NCBI RefSeq assembly: GCF_000179555.1
Contig: NZ_AECZ01000041.1
Coordinates: forward strand, 1-33,768
Reading direction: 5' to 3'
Source of the DNA: Solidesulfovibrio fructosivorans JJ]
GTDB lineage: Bacteria; Desulfobacterota; Desulfovibrionia; Desulfovibrionales; Desulfovibrionaceae
Length of the DNA stretch: 33,768 nucleotides
In this document: positions 15,003 through 23,204 of the stretch, piece after piece
How the letters are laid out: every line of letters begins with the position of its first letter
How positions within the stretch are numbered: position 1 is the first letter of the stretch
Notes under the pieces: model-generated
Databases searched by the model: none
Seen by the model: the letters and a program-made list of their open reading frames with translations, nothing else
Told to the model about the DNA's origin: nothing
Program-made: the position numbers and the translations under genes

Positions 15003-15145
15003 AAAGGGTTTCCCCTCTCGCGCTCTCCCCTTCCGAAACTTTTCAACGGGTACAGATGCGGTAACGATCCTACGCTGTCACCGTGAAGAGTCTTGGAAAG
15101 GGGGGCCGGGGGGAGAACCTTTCTACAAGAAAGGTTTCCCCCCGG
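14982..15145. repeat. Composite palindromic element, copy 3 (complete)
   Basis: Left hairpin: perfect 19-bp stem, 14982-15000 with 15003-15021, loop of 2 nt. Core: AACGGGTACAG (15045-15055) and CTGTCACCGT (15075-15084) in inverted orientation around a 19-nt spacer. Right hairpin: 15106-15124 with 15128-15145, 18 bp with one bulged G. C-rich (CTCCCCTTCC) and G-rich (GGAAAGGGGGG) strips connect core and hairpins, so the whole unit is roughly symmetric. It lies between the convergent channel and lplA genes and would serve as a two-way terminator. Confidence 0.75.
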
Positions 15146-15231
15146 CATCATTTTCGAAAACACTCTTCATGGAACGGCTCCAACCAGCGCCTGGCCTGGC
15201 CGCATCGCGAACAATACGGCTTGCGCGCCCA

Positions 15232-16209
15232 TCAAAAAAAACAGTCCACAAAGGCGTCCACGCCAACGCCGACCATGTAGTCCTCCAAATGGACATCGCG
15301 CAGACGATTCGCGATCGCTTCCCGCGTATGACGGCACCCCCTGATTCGAGTTTCCAGAACAGCACCGTCTTCTTTGAAAAAATATTCGCCGTACAACTTC
15401 AATTCCGTTATGAGGCCTTCTTTGACATCGAAGTGTATTTCGACCACGCCGCCCCCGGTTCGAATGGATTTCGAAAAGGCATAGCGCGGCGAACAGCCGA
15501 AATTCCAATCGTATGAACGGTATTTTCTGTCCGCGAGCAGCGCGATGCCGCGTTGCGCATCAGGCGTCAGCCGGTTATCCCCCTTAGAGCCGCCCGCATC
15601 GATTTCATGGAAGACGAATTGGATAAAGTCCTCGACGGACAACGGCACCCGCAAAAACGAACGGATATTGGCCACGCGCGCCGTAACACTTTTGACAGCC
15701 TTGTCCTTGTATTTCGCCGGATTGACGACAAGCGCCCGGGCGATGTCCGGCATGGAGGCGGCATACAGCAACGTCCCGTGGTGCAAGACGCGGTTTCCCA
15801 AAGCGAACTGGGCATTGCCCGATATCTTCCGGCCGTGCACGGTCAGGTCGTTGCGGCCGTCCAGGCGGCACGGCACGCCGAGTTTCTGCAAGGCCGCGAC
15901 AATGGGATCGGTAAACCGCTTGAAATCCAACGCGGTGGTTGTCCGCCCGGTCGTGATGAAGGTGAAATTCACGTTCCCGAGGTCGTGAAATACCGCGCCG
16001 CCGCCGGTCAGCCGCCGGACGACAGGAATGCCCTGGGCCGCGACGAACGCCGCATTGATTTGGGCATGGGCGTTCTGGTTGCGGCCGATGATGATGGACG
16101 GCCTGTTGCGCCACAACATGAAGACATCCGCCGTGTCGTGGCGCAACAGCCATTCCTCGGTGGCGAGATTCACCGCCGGGTCGGTCGTTTCCAGATGCAA
16201 GGAGCGCAC
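15232..16209 (-). CDS. lplA: Lipoate-protein ligase A
   Basis: 325 residues. Attaches lipoate to the lysine of lipoyl domains (GcvH or 2-oxoacid dehydrogenase E2) by way of lipoyl-AMP. Family motifs: RRLTGGGAVFHD at 65-76, NVNFTF at 79-84, and GRKISGNAQ with the catalytic Lys128. The C-terminal accessory domain (GGVVEIHFDVKEGLITELKL) is present, so this is the full single-chain ligase of E. coli type. Start is GTG 16209, preceded at 6 nt by GAGG on the minus strand. GC content and codon use are visibly lower than in the surrounding genes, which fits acquisition by transfer. It lies 59 bp downstream of a broken chemoreceptor gene on the same strand; no promoter could be pinned down. Confidence 0.92.
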   Translation of the reverse strand: MRSLHLETTDPAVNLATEEWLLRHDTADVFMLWRNRPSIIIGRNQNAHAQINAAFVAAQGIPVVRRLTGGGAVFHDLGNVNFTFITTGRTTTALDFKRFTDPIVAALQKLGVPCRLDGRNDLTVHGRKISGNAQFALGNRVLHHGTLLYAASMPDIARALVVNPAKYKDKAVKSVTARVANIRSFLRVPLSVEDFIQFVFHEIDAGGSKGDNRLTPDAQRGIALLADRKYRSYDWNFGCSPRYAFSKSIRTGGGVVEIHFDVKEGLITELKLYGEYFFKEDGAVLETRIRGCRHTREAIANRLRDVHLEDYMVGVGVDAFVDCFF

Positions 16210-16268
16210 AGGGCACCTCGTCTTCGTCTTTTCGACAATGCCGTGTTATCGCGCGGGGGGCGCCGGCG

Positions 16269-17084
16269 TCACGACCGCTTCATGTCGTCGATGAGTCCTT
16301 GCAGAGCCTGCGCCTGGGCAGCCATCGACTCCACGGCCTGGGAGGAATGGTGCATGGCCTCGGAAAGCTCCACCGAGATGCGGGACACGTCGGACACGCT
16401 GCGGCTGATCTCCTGGCTCGTGGCGGATTGCTGTTCCGCCGCCGTGGCGATGGAGCGCACCTGGCCCGAGGTCCGCTCGACCAGGGCCACGATCTCCTCC
16501 AGGGAATCCCCGGACTGCCCGGCCAGCCCGGTCGCCTCCTCGATGGAGTCCACGGCCCGCTCCACGCCGTCGAGGCTTTCCGTGGTCCGCCTCTGGATAT
16601 CCCGGATGGCCTGATCGACCTCGGCCGTGGCGGCCATGGTTTTTTCCGCGAGCTTTCTCACCTCGTCGGCAACCACGGCGAATCCCCGCCCGGCCTCGCC
16701 GGCGCGCGCCGCCTCGATGGCGGCATTTAAGGCAAGCAGATTGGTCTGGTCGGCGATGTCGGAAATCACGCTGAGAACCGCCCCGATATCCTTGGCCTGT
16801 CCGCCGAGCAGGGACATGGTTTCCTTGAGTGCCAACGCCTGCGTACGGGCCTTGCCGATGCCGGTCACGGCCTTCGAGACCACGTTCGCGCCGTCCTTGG
16901 CGCTTTGGCCGGTATGGACCGCCGCTTCCGCGGCATCGGCCGCGTTTTTCGCCACCTCGATCACCGTGGCGTTCATCTCCTCCATGGCGGCGGCGATTTC
17001 CCCCATCCGCGTACTCTGGATTTCCGTTCCCTGATTGGATTGCCCGATCTGGGCCGAAAGCTCCTCGGAGGCCTGGGACACCAC
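16269..17084 (-). pseudogene. 5'-truncated methyl-accepting chemotaxis protein
   Basis: Encodes only the cytoplasmic signalling part of a chemoreceptor, from [15 protein letters not shown] to the C-terminus, including the conserved hairpin tip region ([20 protein letters not shown], then [19 protein letters not shown]). The ligand domain, both membrane segments and HAMP domain are gone. Compared with the intact receptor at 27345 the break corresponds to about residue 475. Upstream of the break the sequence at once becomes an oppositely oriented transporter fragment. An ORF with a possible start at 17132 runs across the junction, so a soluble fragment could in principle be made, but no ribosome site is evident. 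Confidence 0.8.
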
Positions 17085-17092
17085 GCCCGGCG

Positions 17093-17701
17093 AGTCCGGA
17101 ACAAAAGCGGGCGGCCTACCTGATGCTCGCAACGCTGTTGTTGCTGGCCACGGACAAGCTGCACGGCATCAGTGCGGGTATTGTGCTGATCGTGATCACA
17201 TTCGTCACATTCCTGCCCGGTGTGCGACTCATGGACGGCCAACGCTTCTCCAAGATCAATTTCGCGCCGCTTTTCTTTATCATGGGCTGCATGGCCATCG
17301 GCAGCGCCGGCGGCGCCCTGAAAGTCACGGACTGGATCGCGCAGATCGCCTTGCCCTACTTCCATGGACTCGGCGACAACATGGCCGGCGGAGCGGCCTA
17401 TTTCCTGGGCCTCGCCGCCAACTTCCTGTTGACCCCCCTGGCGGCGACCACCACCATGACTTCACCCCTGGCCGAGTTGGGCAGACAGATGCACGGGGAC
17501 GCGCGCGCCCTGTACTTCGCCTTTCAATACGGACTGGACAACTACATCTTTCCTTACGAATATGCGGTGCTGCTGTACTTTTTCAGCTCCGGCTACATTC
17601 TTTCCAAAGACATGTTCAAGGTGCTGGCCGTACGCGTTGTCCTGGCCGGGCTTTTTGTCACCTTCCTGGCCATGCCATTTTGGAACATGCTGCTTCATTA
17701 A
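17093..17701 (+). pseudogene. 5'-truncated SLC13/DASS-type anion transporter
   Basis: About 200 codons that match the C-terminal half of a divalent anion/sodium symporter: [12 protein letters not shown] at the break, then membrane segments with [54 protein letters not shown] (family-typical substrate-site region) and a final hydrophobic helix ending WNMLLH. Full family members have roughly twice this length. The first in-frame ATG is at 17123, without a ribosome site. The reading frame is otherwise uninterrupted to the TAA and is followed by an intact intrinsic terminator, so the damage is confined to the 5' side. Confidence 0.75.
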
Positions 17702-17729
17702 AAGGTGACCGTTCCCTGTCGGCGTACCT

Positions 17730-17759
17730 GGCCCTGATAAATCCTATCAGGGCCTTTTT
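17730..17759 (+). terminator. Intrinsic terminator of the transporter remnant
   Basis: GGCCCTGATA (17730-17739) pairs perfectly with TATCAGGGCC (17745-17754) around a 5-nt loop and is followed by TTTTT (17755-17759). A textbook intrinsic terminator, 28 bp after the transporter stop. Confidence 0.92.
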
Positions 17760-17989
17760 CATTCCCGCGCCGACAAAGAGGAACGTGGATAAGGAGAAGC
17801 GCTCTCCGGCCGCGACCGGGGCCGGCCCTTGTCACCCTGGCCAATGGCCCACGGTCCCCTTCTCTCCCGTTCACATCGATAATCAGCGATATCCTTCGAC
17901 CGAAGCGTTGACATCACACGGCGGGCGATGGCACGCGATTGAAGGCAACCGGCCCGGGACATTTCACGGCGAGGTTCTTTGAGCCTTGG
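17760..17989. other. Non-coding stretch between terminator and integrase relic
   Basis: About 230 bp with no credible gene, repeat or RNA structure seen. A TTGACA at 17909-17914 has no good -10 partner. Probably decayed sequence of a former mobile island next to tRNA-Arg. Confidence 0.4.
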
Positions 17990-18210
17990 CTACTTTTCCT
18001 CATTATAGCCATTCGGACATTCGGCCAGGGCGTGGCTCTCAACCTCTTTGGCCGGGCCGGGCTGTCCCGTGGACAACCCGGTTTCGACGCCCTTTGCCCA
18101 TTGTTCGGCTTCGGCCTTTGTTCCCCGAAAGTCTTGCAGGTCGCCGGGAAGCCGTGCCTGCGAATCCTGGCTTCCCACTGGAGATTTCCCCGCTTGCGGA
18201 ATGTGGCCAT
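17990..18210 (-). pseudogene. Relic of a tyrosine-type integrase N-terminus
   Basis: From ATG 18210 (GAGG 7 nt upstream on the minus strand) the reading MATFRKRGNLQWEARIRRHG then FPATCKTF resembles the N-terminal arm-binding region of phage/island integrases. At about 18130 the frame shifts: the homologous continuation TKAEAEQWAKGVETGLSTG is read in another frame and ends at a stop near 17990. Only about 70 codons remain and the catalytic domain is absent. It lies 113 bp downstream of tRNA-Arg and points away from it, the usual arrangement for an island inserted at a tRNA 3' end. Identification rests on motif resemblance, so it is probable rather than certain. Confidence 0.65.
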
Positions 18211-18263
18211 TGCTCCACCTCTCTGTTGGAGCAAGTGGAGCAAACGTTGGAGCAGAAAATCAA

Positions 18264-18297
18264 GAAGGCGACCTGTCGTCTTCGACAAGTCGCCTTC
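18264..18297 (-). terminator. Probable terminator of tRNA-Arg
   Basis: GAAGGCGAC (18264-18272) pairs with GTCGCCTTC (18289-18297), with an inner TGTCG/CGACA stem and a 4-nt loop. Read on the minus strand it starts 25 nt after the tRNA 3' end and is followed by a T-rich stretch (TTGATTTT), so it fits termination of the tRNA transcript. Confidence 0.65.
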
Positions 18298-18322
18298 ACG
18301 TGCTGTAATCATTGAATTTAAC

Positions 18323-18399
18323 TGGCGCGCCCGGAGAGATTCGAACTCCCGGCCTGCGGATTCGAAGTCCGACGCTCTATCCGGCTGAGCTACGGGCGC
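18323..18399 (-). tRNA. tRNA-Arg, anticodon TCG
   Basis: A 77-nt cloverleaf with encoded CCA (18323-18325). Acceptor stem GCGCCCG/CGGGCGC, D arm GCTC/GAGC, anticodon loop CTTCGAA with TCG at 18365-18363, T arm GGGAG, TTCGAAT, CTCTC. The anticodon stem has four clean pairs and a T-C mismatch at its outer position. It reads CGA and probably other CGN arginine codons. An integrase relic lies just downstream, so its 3' end was probably an integration site. Confidence 0.95.
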
Positions 18400-18408
18400 G
18401 TGAACATT

Positions 18409-18437
18409 CCCTAATTGCCCGGACGGCCCCCCGTCAA
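18409..18437 (-). promoter_or_regulatory. Candidate promoter of tRNA-Arg
   Basis: On the minus strand a TTGACG -35 (18437-18432) is followed after 17 bp by TTAGGG (18414-18409), a poor -10. It is placed correctly, ending 9 bp before the tRNA 5' end. Only the -35 is convincing. Confidence 0.35.
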
Positions 18438-18463
18438 GGCGCAGACAAGGAGATCGGCCGGCC

Positions 18464-18832
18464 ATGACCGCCGCTTCCGCCGACATCCCCCCGCACACCG
18501 TCGCCGTCTCGGCCGAACTGCGCCCCATTTTCGATCGCTTCCTGGCCATACAGCGCGAGCACACCGTCGATCTCGAAAGGGCCCTGGCCGCCCGCGACAG
18601 CGAAGACCTCTCCCGGCTGGCCCACACCATCCGGGGCTCGACCGCCACCTTCCAGCTCCCCGAAGCGGCGGACATGGCCCTGGCCCTGGAGGAGGCCGTG
18701 GCCAACGCCGACTTTGCCGCCGCCGGCCGGCTCATCGCCGCCCTGGCCCGTTATTTCCACGAAACGGACATCGTCTTCGTCGACGCCCGGAACATGGCCG
18801 CAACGGTTGCCTCCAAGAAAAAAAGCCCCTAA
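18464..18832 (+). CDS. Stand-alone Hpt phosphotransfer protein
   Basis: 122 residues forming a single histidine phosphotransfer four-helix bundle. The phosphoacceptor is His54 in RLAHTIRGSTATF, with the family's Gly in the usual position after the His. It carries no kinase or receiver. A response regulator gene follows after 42 bp, so the pair probably forms the last steps of a phosphorelay whose hybrid kinase is elsewhere. ATG 18464 has AAGGAG 11-12 nt upstream. The short Ala-rich N-terminal tail and Lys-rich C-terminus are unstructured extensions. Confidence 0.85.
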   Translation: MTAASADIPPHTVAVSAELRPIFDRFLAIQREHTVDLERALAARDSEDLSRLAHTIRGSTATFQLPEAADMALALEEAVANADFAAAGRLIAALARYFHETDIVFVDARNMAATVASKKKSP

Positions 18833-18874
18833 TATCCAGCAATCGGCACTCCTGCCGGGATCGGGGGCTCCATC

Positions 18875-19285
18875 ATGCGCTTTCTCATCGTGGATGACGA
18901 CGAAAGCATTATCCTGTTTTTGCGGACCTTTCTTTCCGCCTACGCCGAATGCCTCACCGCCTGCGACGGCATGGAGGCCCTTACCGCCTTCGAGGCCGCC
19001 CTGGAGGAGGACAGGCCCTTCACCGCCGTCTTCATGGACATCCTCATGCCTGGCATGGACGGCAACGAAGTGGTCCAGGCCCTGCGCCGCATCGAGGACG
19101 CCCACAATCCGGCCGAACGCTTCAAGCTCATCATGATTTCCGTGCTGACGGACACCAAAAACGTCAGTGAATCCTTCTTTCACGGCCGGGCCGAAGCCTA
19201 TCTGCCCAAACCCCTGCGCCGTGAAACCCTGCTGGCGGAACTGGCCAAGCTCGGCCTCATCACCCCGCCGCCCCTGTCGCAATAG
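18875..19285 (+). CDS. Single-domain response regulator (CheY-like)
   Basis: 136 residues, receiver domain only. Acidic pocket IVDDDE (residues 5-10), phosphoacceptor Asp55 in VFMDILMPGMDG, switch Ser in MISVLTD, and Lys in YLPKPL. No output domain. It could act as a phosphate shuttle or a CheY-like effector, and its likely donor is the Hpt protein encoded just upstream. It is convergent with the HDOD/EAL-like gene at 19361, with 75 bp between the stops and no obvious terminator hairpin. Confidence 0.9.
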   Translation: MRFLIVDDDESIILFLRTFLSAYAECLTACDGMEALTAFEAALEEDRPFTAVFMDILMPGMDGNEVVQALRRIEDAHNPAERFKLIMISVLTDTKNVSESFFHGRAEAYLPKPLRRETLLAELAKLGLITPPPLSQ

Positions 19286-19360
19286 CGGCCCCATGCCGCC
19301 CGCCCGGCGACACGGCCCTCCCGACGGAGCCGAAAGGGCCGCGCCCGTCCCCGCCGGCAC

Positions 19361-20629
19361 TCAGGACGCCGACCCGACACCTTGTTGGGTGATGAAAAAG
19401 GCGCTGCTCCAGGCCATGGCCTCGCTGGCGCAGGTCTTGACCGTTTCCAGGTCGAAGCCGAGCTTGCGGGTCAGCTCGTCCAGGCGCGGCCAGTCCGCGT
19501 CCTCGATGCAGCTCACGAGGTCGAGCAGCGGCTCGTATTCGCTCTGGATCTCCCGACGCAGCGCCGCCTTGAGCGTTTCCTCCAGGGGGAGGTGCTCCGT
19601 CACCTTGGCCATGGGCATGCCCAGGATGGCGTCGAGCAGGGAAAAAAGCCCCAGCAGAAACAGCGAGCCCGGATTGAAGTCCCAGTAGTCGTAGCGCTTG
19701 GCCACAAGCTCCAGAAACCGCGCCCGCCCCAGGGACAGCTCGGCCAGCTCGCGCGGCATGTCGCCGTGCTGGGCCATGTCGGCCAAGAGCACGGCCCGCA
19801 GCCAATTGCGCATCTTGATCGAGCCGAGCATCATGATGGCTTGGCGGATGGACTGGATTTTTTGCGGAAAGCCGAAAGCGGCGCTGTTGAGGTAGGCAAG
19901 CAGGCGGAAGCTCACGGACACGTCGGCGGAGATCCCCTCGGCCAGGGCGTCCACGTCCGGGTCCTCGGACTCGATCAGGCGCAGCAGGGTGAACCGGCTC
20001 ATCTGGTGCGAGGTGAGCCGCCGTTCGGCGATGATCTCGGGTTCCTTGAAAAACCGGCCCTGAAACAGGGTGAAACCGGCGGCCTTGAGGGCCTCGAACT
20101 GCTCGAGCCCCTGCACCCTGGAGGCGAGCAGGATGACCTGGCGGCCCCGGGCGGCATCCAGGAAATCGCGGGGATCGGCCCCGGCGCCGGCGTCGAAGCA
20201 CAACACGTCGGCCAGTTCGGCCAGTCCGGGCGTTGCGGCCATGCCGGGCCCGGCGTCCAGGGCCAGGGCGTAGCCGTCGGCGCGCAACTGGCACACGGCG
20301 GCCGTCAGCGCCTCGGGTTGGGTCACAGGGCCCACCGCCTTGACCACGCCGTGGGCCGACGGCAGGGCGTACGGCGCCTTGGCGAGCAGCCCGACCTCGT
20401 CAAAGGGGGCCACGACCTTCTTGCCCCGCTCCACGGCGTGCTGCACGCCGATGTACGAGGAAGAGGCCAGGGAATCGGCCACCTGCTCGCGGTCGGCGAA
20501 GCAGGCCGAAGCGGCGCAGGTGTCCGAGCCGCCCTGGATCTCATAGCCCCAGAGCTTGCGCTTGACGTCAAACAGGGCCTGTTTGGTGAAAAAAAAGGGC
20601 GCGGCGCTGGCGGTTTCCGTTTCGCTCAT
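19361..20629 (-). CDS. EAL-like and HDOD two-domain signalling protein
   Basis: 422 residues from ATG 20629, which has GGGGAGG 6 nt upstream; an upstream in-frame start at 20692 adds a proline-rich tail without support. Residues 10-200 resemble the degenerate EAL-like domain of YuxH/CdgJ proteins (FFFTKQALFDVKRKLWGYEI); most catalytic EAL residues are not recognisable, so c-di-GMP hydrolysis is doubtful. Residues 205-400 are an HDOD domain (DVSVSFRLLAYLNSAAFG, then IQSIRQAIMMLG, and a conserved LFSLLDAILGMPM). In other bacteria such proteins modulate motility and chemotaxis. It is a monocistronic unit on the minus strand. Confidence 0.85.
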   Translation of the reverse strand: MSETETASAAPFFFTKQALFDVKRKLWGYEIQGGSDTCAASACFADREQVADSLASSSYIGVQHAVERGKKVVAPFDEVGLLAKAPYALPSAHGVVKAVGPVTQPEALTAAVCQLRADGYALALDAGPGMAATPGLAELADVLCFDAGAGADPRDFLDAARGRQVILLASRVQGLEQFEALKAAGFTLFQGRFFKEPEIIAERRLTSHQMSRFTLLRLIESEDPDVDALAEGISADVSVSFRLLAYLNSAAFGFPQKIQSIRQAIMMLGSIKMRNWLRAVLLADMAQHGDMPRELAELSLGRARFLELVAKRYDYWDFNPGSLFLLGLFSLLDAILGMPMAKVTEHLPLEETLKAALRREIQSEYEPLLDLVSCIEDADWPRLDELTRKLGFDLETVKTCASEAMAWSSAFFITQQGVGSAS

Positions 20630-20765
20630 GACGGCCTCCCCGCAATTGACGGTTCGTCCGGGAAAAAACCCCGGTCCCCGGCCTTGCCGCAATCATGCCC
20701 GAGCCGGCCGGCCTTGACAACGTCTTTTCCCGTTTTTCGGACCGTGCCCGGGGCTTGCGGCCGCG

Positions 20766-22178
20766 TTACAAGGCGGACTGTTCCCCCACGGTCGCCGCCG
20801 GCAGGCTGAAGGTGAACCGGCTGCCCTTGCCCGGAGCGCTTTGCACGTCGATGACCCCGCCATGGGCGAACAGGACCGCCCGCACAAGCGACAGCCCAAG
20901 CCCCAACCCCCGCCGGGACCGGCTCTTGTCGGCCCGGTAGAGGCGGTCGAAAATGCGGGGGATGTCGTCGGCGCCGATGCCCTCGCCCGTGTCCGCCACG
21001 CAGACCGACACCATTCCGTCGCGCAACCGGCCGGAAAGCTCCACCCGCCCGCCGACCGGGGTGTATTTGACGGCATTGTCCAGCAGATTGGCCAGCACCT
21101 GCCGCATGCGGTCCACATCGGCCACCACCGGCAGCGGCCCGGTCGTGTCCACGACCACGGCCACCCCTTTTTCCTCGGCCACATACTGGTACAGCTCGGC
21201 CGTCTCCCCGATCAGCGCGGCCATGTCCGCCCGGCCCAGGCGCAGGCGCATGGCCCCGGTCTCGGCCTCGGAGATGTCCATGAGGATGCCGAGCATGGAC
21301 ACCATGCGCCGGGTCTCCTCGGCGCAGTCGAGCAGGGCCTCGCGCAAGGCCTCGGGATCGGTCTTGGCGGCGGCCACCTCCACGGCGGCCAGGGTCCGGG
21401 TGGCCGGGGTGCGCAGGTCGTGGGCCACGTTGTCCAGCGCCTCGCGCATGCCGGCAAGCAGCGCCTTGATCTTGTCGAGCATGGCGTTGAACAGCAGCGC
21501 CAGCTCGTTGAGTTCGTCATCGGCCCCCACGGCCGGGACGCGGGCGTCCATACGGCCGGTGTCGATGGCCCGCACGGTGTCGATGAGATTCTGGATGGGC
21601 TTGAGCACCCGCCTGGCCAGCACGAAGCCGGCGGCCAGGCCGATCAGGGCCACCGGGGCCATGATGCCGGCGAAAATCACCCGGAACTGCCGCAGCAACC
21701 GCTCGCGGTCGCTGGCGTCCTTGCCCATGTACACCACGCCGCCGCCGGGAAGCGCCCGCGAGGCCACTTCCAGCAGGGCGGCATCCTTTTTCTGGGGCAG
21801 GAAAAACCACTGGATGCCCGCGCCCGGGGAATCGCTCTCGAGCTTTTCCGGCAAGGGCGGCAGATCGCTCGGGGAAAGGTTGAGCAGCCGCTTCCCCTCG
21901 GCGTCGACGATGCGCAGGTAATATTCGTCGTAGTCGTAATTCTCGCGCTCGGTGCGCACGAAATCGACCAGACCGTTCAGTCCCTTCTTGAGCCCGATGG
22001 AGGCGTATTCGCGCAGTTTCTGGGCCATGGCCACCCGGTCGCCCTGACGCACGGCGTCGGAGAGCAGCGAATAGGCCAGGAGAAACAGGATCAGCGCGCT
22101 GGAAATGAAGATCAGGGAATAACGGACGGTCAGACGGACGGTGGTGGAACGGAAAAGCGCCCTACTCTTTGAGGACAT
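20766..22178 (-). CDS. Membrane sensor histidine kinase
   Basis: 470 residues from ATG 22178, overlapping the response regulator stop by 17 nt. Membrane segments at about 19-40 and 168-188 enclose a periplasmic sensor of about 125 residues. HAMP follows (190-240), then HisKA with His253 in [15 protein letters not shown]-box [12 protein letters not shown]1 DTGEGIG and G2 GLGLGLSLV. The organisation is that of CusS/heavy-metal type kinases, but no metal-binding Cys or His cluster is obvious in the sensor part, which instead has a YDYDEYY segment. It forms a pair with the OmpR-type regulator directly upstream. Confidence 0.93.
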   Translation of the reverse strand: MSSKSRALFRSTTVRLTVRYSLIFISSALILFLLAYSLLSDAVRQGDRVAMAQKLREYASIGLKKGLNGLVDFVRTERENYDYDEYYLRIVDAEGKRLLNLSPSDLPPLPEKLESDSPGAGIQWFFLPQKKDAALLEVASRALPGGGVVYMGKDASDRERLLRQFRVIFAGIMAPVALIGLAAGFVLARRVLKPIQNLIDTVRAIDTGRMDARVPAVGADDELNELALLFNAMLDKIKALLAGMREALDNVAHDLRTPATRTLAAVEVAAAKTDPEALREALLDCAEETRRMVSMLGILMDISEAETGAMRLRLGRADMAALIGETAELYQYVAEEKGVAVVVDTTGPLPVVADVDRMRQVLANLLDNAVKYTPVGGRVELSGRLRDGMVSVCVADTGEGIGADDIPRIFDRLYRADKSRSRRGLGLGLSLVRAVLFAHGGVIDVQSAPGKGSRFTFSLPAATVGEQSAL

Positions 22179-22833
22179 ACCCGACCCCGCGCAGGGTATG
22201 CAGCATCTTCCTGTCCCAGTCCCGGTCGATCTTGTTGCGCAGCCGGCACACCAGCACGTCCACCAGGTTGGTCTGGGGATCGAAATGGTAGTCCCAGACA
22301 TGCTCCATGATCATGGTCTTGGAGAGCACCTTGCCGGGATTGCGCATGAAATACTCGAGCAGGGCGAATTCGCGCGGCTGGAGCTGCACGGCGGTTTCGC
22401 CGCGATGCACCTCCCGGGTGAGCAGGTTCATGGACAGCTCGCCCACGGTCAGCCTGGTGGGTTCGGACACGCTGGAGGAGCGGCGGATAAGCGCCTGGAC
22501 CCGAGCCAGGAGCTCGGAAAAGGAGAAGGGCTTGGAAATGTAGTCGTCGCTGCCGGTCTCGAGTCCCCGCACCCGGTCCTCGACCGAACGCTTGGCCGAC
22601 AGGATGATGATGGGCGTGTTGACCTTGCGCCGGCGCAGCTCCTCGATGACCTTGAGGCCGTCGAGGCCGGGCAGCATGACGTCGATGACGGCCACGGCGT
22701 AGGGCTCGGTCGCGGCCAGATGCAGCCCGTCCAGCCCGTTCGCGGCATGGTCCACGGCAAACCCGCTTTGGCGCAGGCCTCCGATGATAAACGACGCGAT
22801 TTTCTCGTCGTCCTCGACGAGCAGAATCCGCAT
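22162..22833 (-). CDS. OmpR/PhoB-type response regulator
   Basis: 223 residues from ATG 22833, with AAGGA about 10 nt upstream. Receiver domain with VEDDE, phosphoacceptor Asp51 in [12 protein letters not shown] and Lys in ISKPF; C-terminal winged helix with [20 protein letters not shown] and [15 protein letters not shown] followed by [13 protein letters not shown]. Resembles the CusR/CopR subgroup. The longer ORF to 23004 has an upstream extension that is not receiver sequence. Its 370-bp upstream region is shared with the small exported peptide gene at 23205 and holds a pair of 15-bp direct repeats that could be its own binding sites. Confidence 0.93.
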   Translation of the reverse strand: MRILLVEDDEKIASFIIGGLRQSGFAVDHAANGLDGLHLAATEPYAVAVIDVMLPGLDGLKVIEELRRRKVNTPIIILSAKRSVEDRVRGLETGSDDYISKPFSFSELLARVQALIRRSSSVSEPTRLTVGELSMNLLTREVHRGETAVQLQPREFALLEYFMRNPGKVLSKTMIMEHVWDYHFDPQTNLVDVLVCRLRNKIDRDWDRKMLHTLRGVGYVLKE

Positions 22834-22968
22834 GGGCCGTTTTTCCTTGTCCCGTTCGTCAGCGGACACGGGGCTTGCGCTCCCTTTTCCCGCCCGATCT
22901 CTTGGCATGGTGTACATGGTACGGCTCATAAAGGCCAGTGGACGGGAGCGCCACAGATTTCCCCTTAT

Positions 22969-23045
22969 TTTCACATCTGTAATCGCCCGGCAAGGGTGCC
23001 GCAACTTACCGGAATATAATGCTTTTCATCTTTCACTCCTGTAAT
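22969..23045. promoter_or_regulatory. Divergent control region with two 15-bp direct repeats and overlapping -10 boxes
   Basis: The 371-bp gap 22834-23204 has no gene. It contains TTTCACATCTGTAAT (22969-22983) and TTTCACTCCTGTAAT (23031-23045), identical at 13 of 15 positions and 62 bp apart. Between them lies TATAAT at 23015-23020, whose complementary strand reads TATATT (23019-23014), so both directions have a good -10 and neither has a -35. The repeats take the place of activator sites on either side. This suggests control by the neighbouring OmpR-type regulator of its own operon and of the peptide gene at 23205. An ACAGAT/ATCTGT inverted pair also spans 22953-22980. Confidence 0.5.
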
Positions 23046-23204
23046 GCTGGCGTAAGTGGCCGGAAAGGGGATCGGGCATAGACCGCATGTGTCGACTCGG
23101 GAGACACATCGCCCGGTCGACGCGGGAGCACCGGCCCACGTGGGGCCCGCCTCGTCGGCTGGGGGGGATTCGCCAGATTCGAACACCGCCTAAGGAGCGT
23201 CACC

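Noticed and set aside
17939-18388. 149-residue plus-strand reading across the integrase relic and tRNA
   Set aside because: It runs through a tRNA gene and has no ribosome site or motif.
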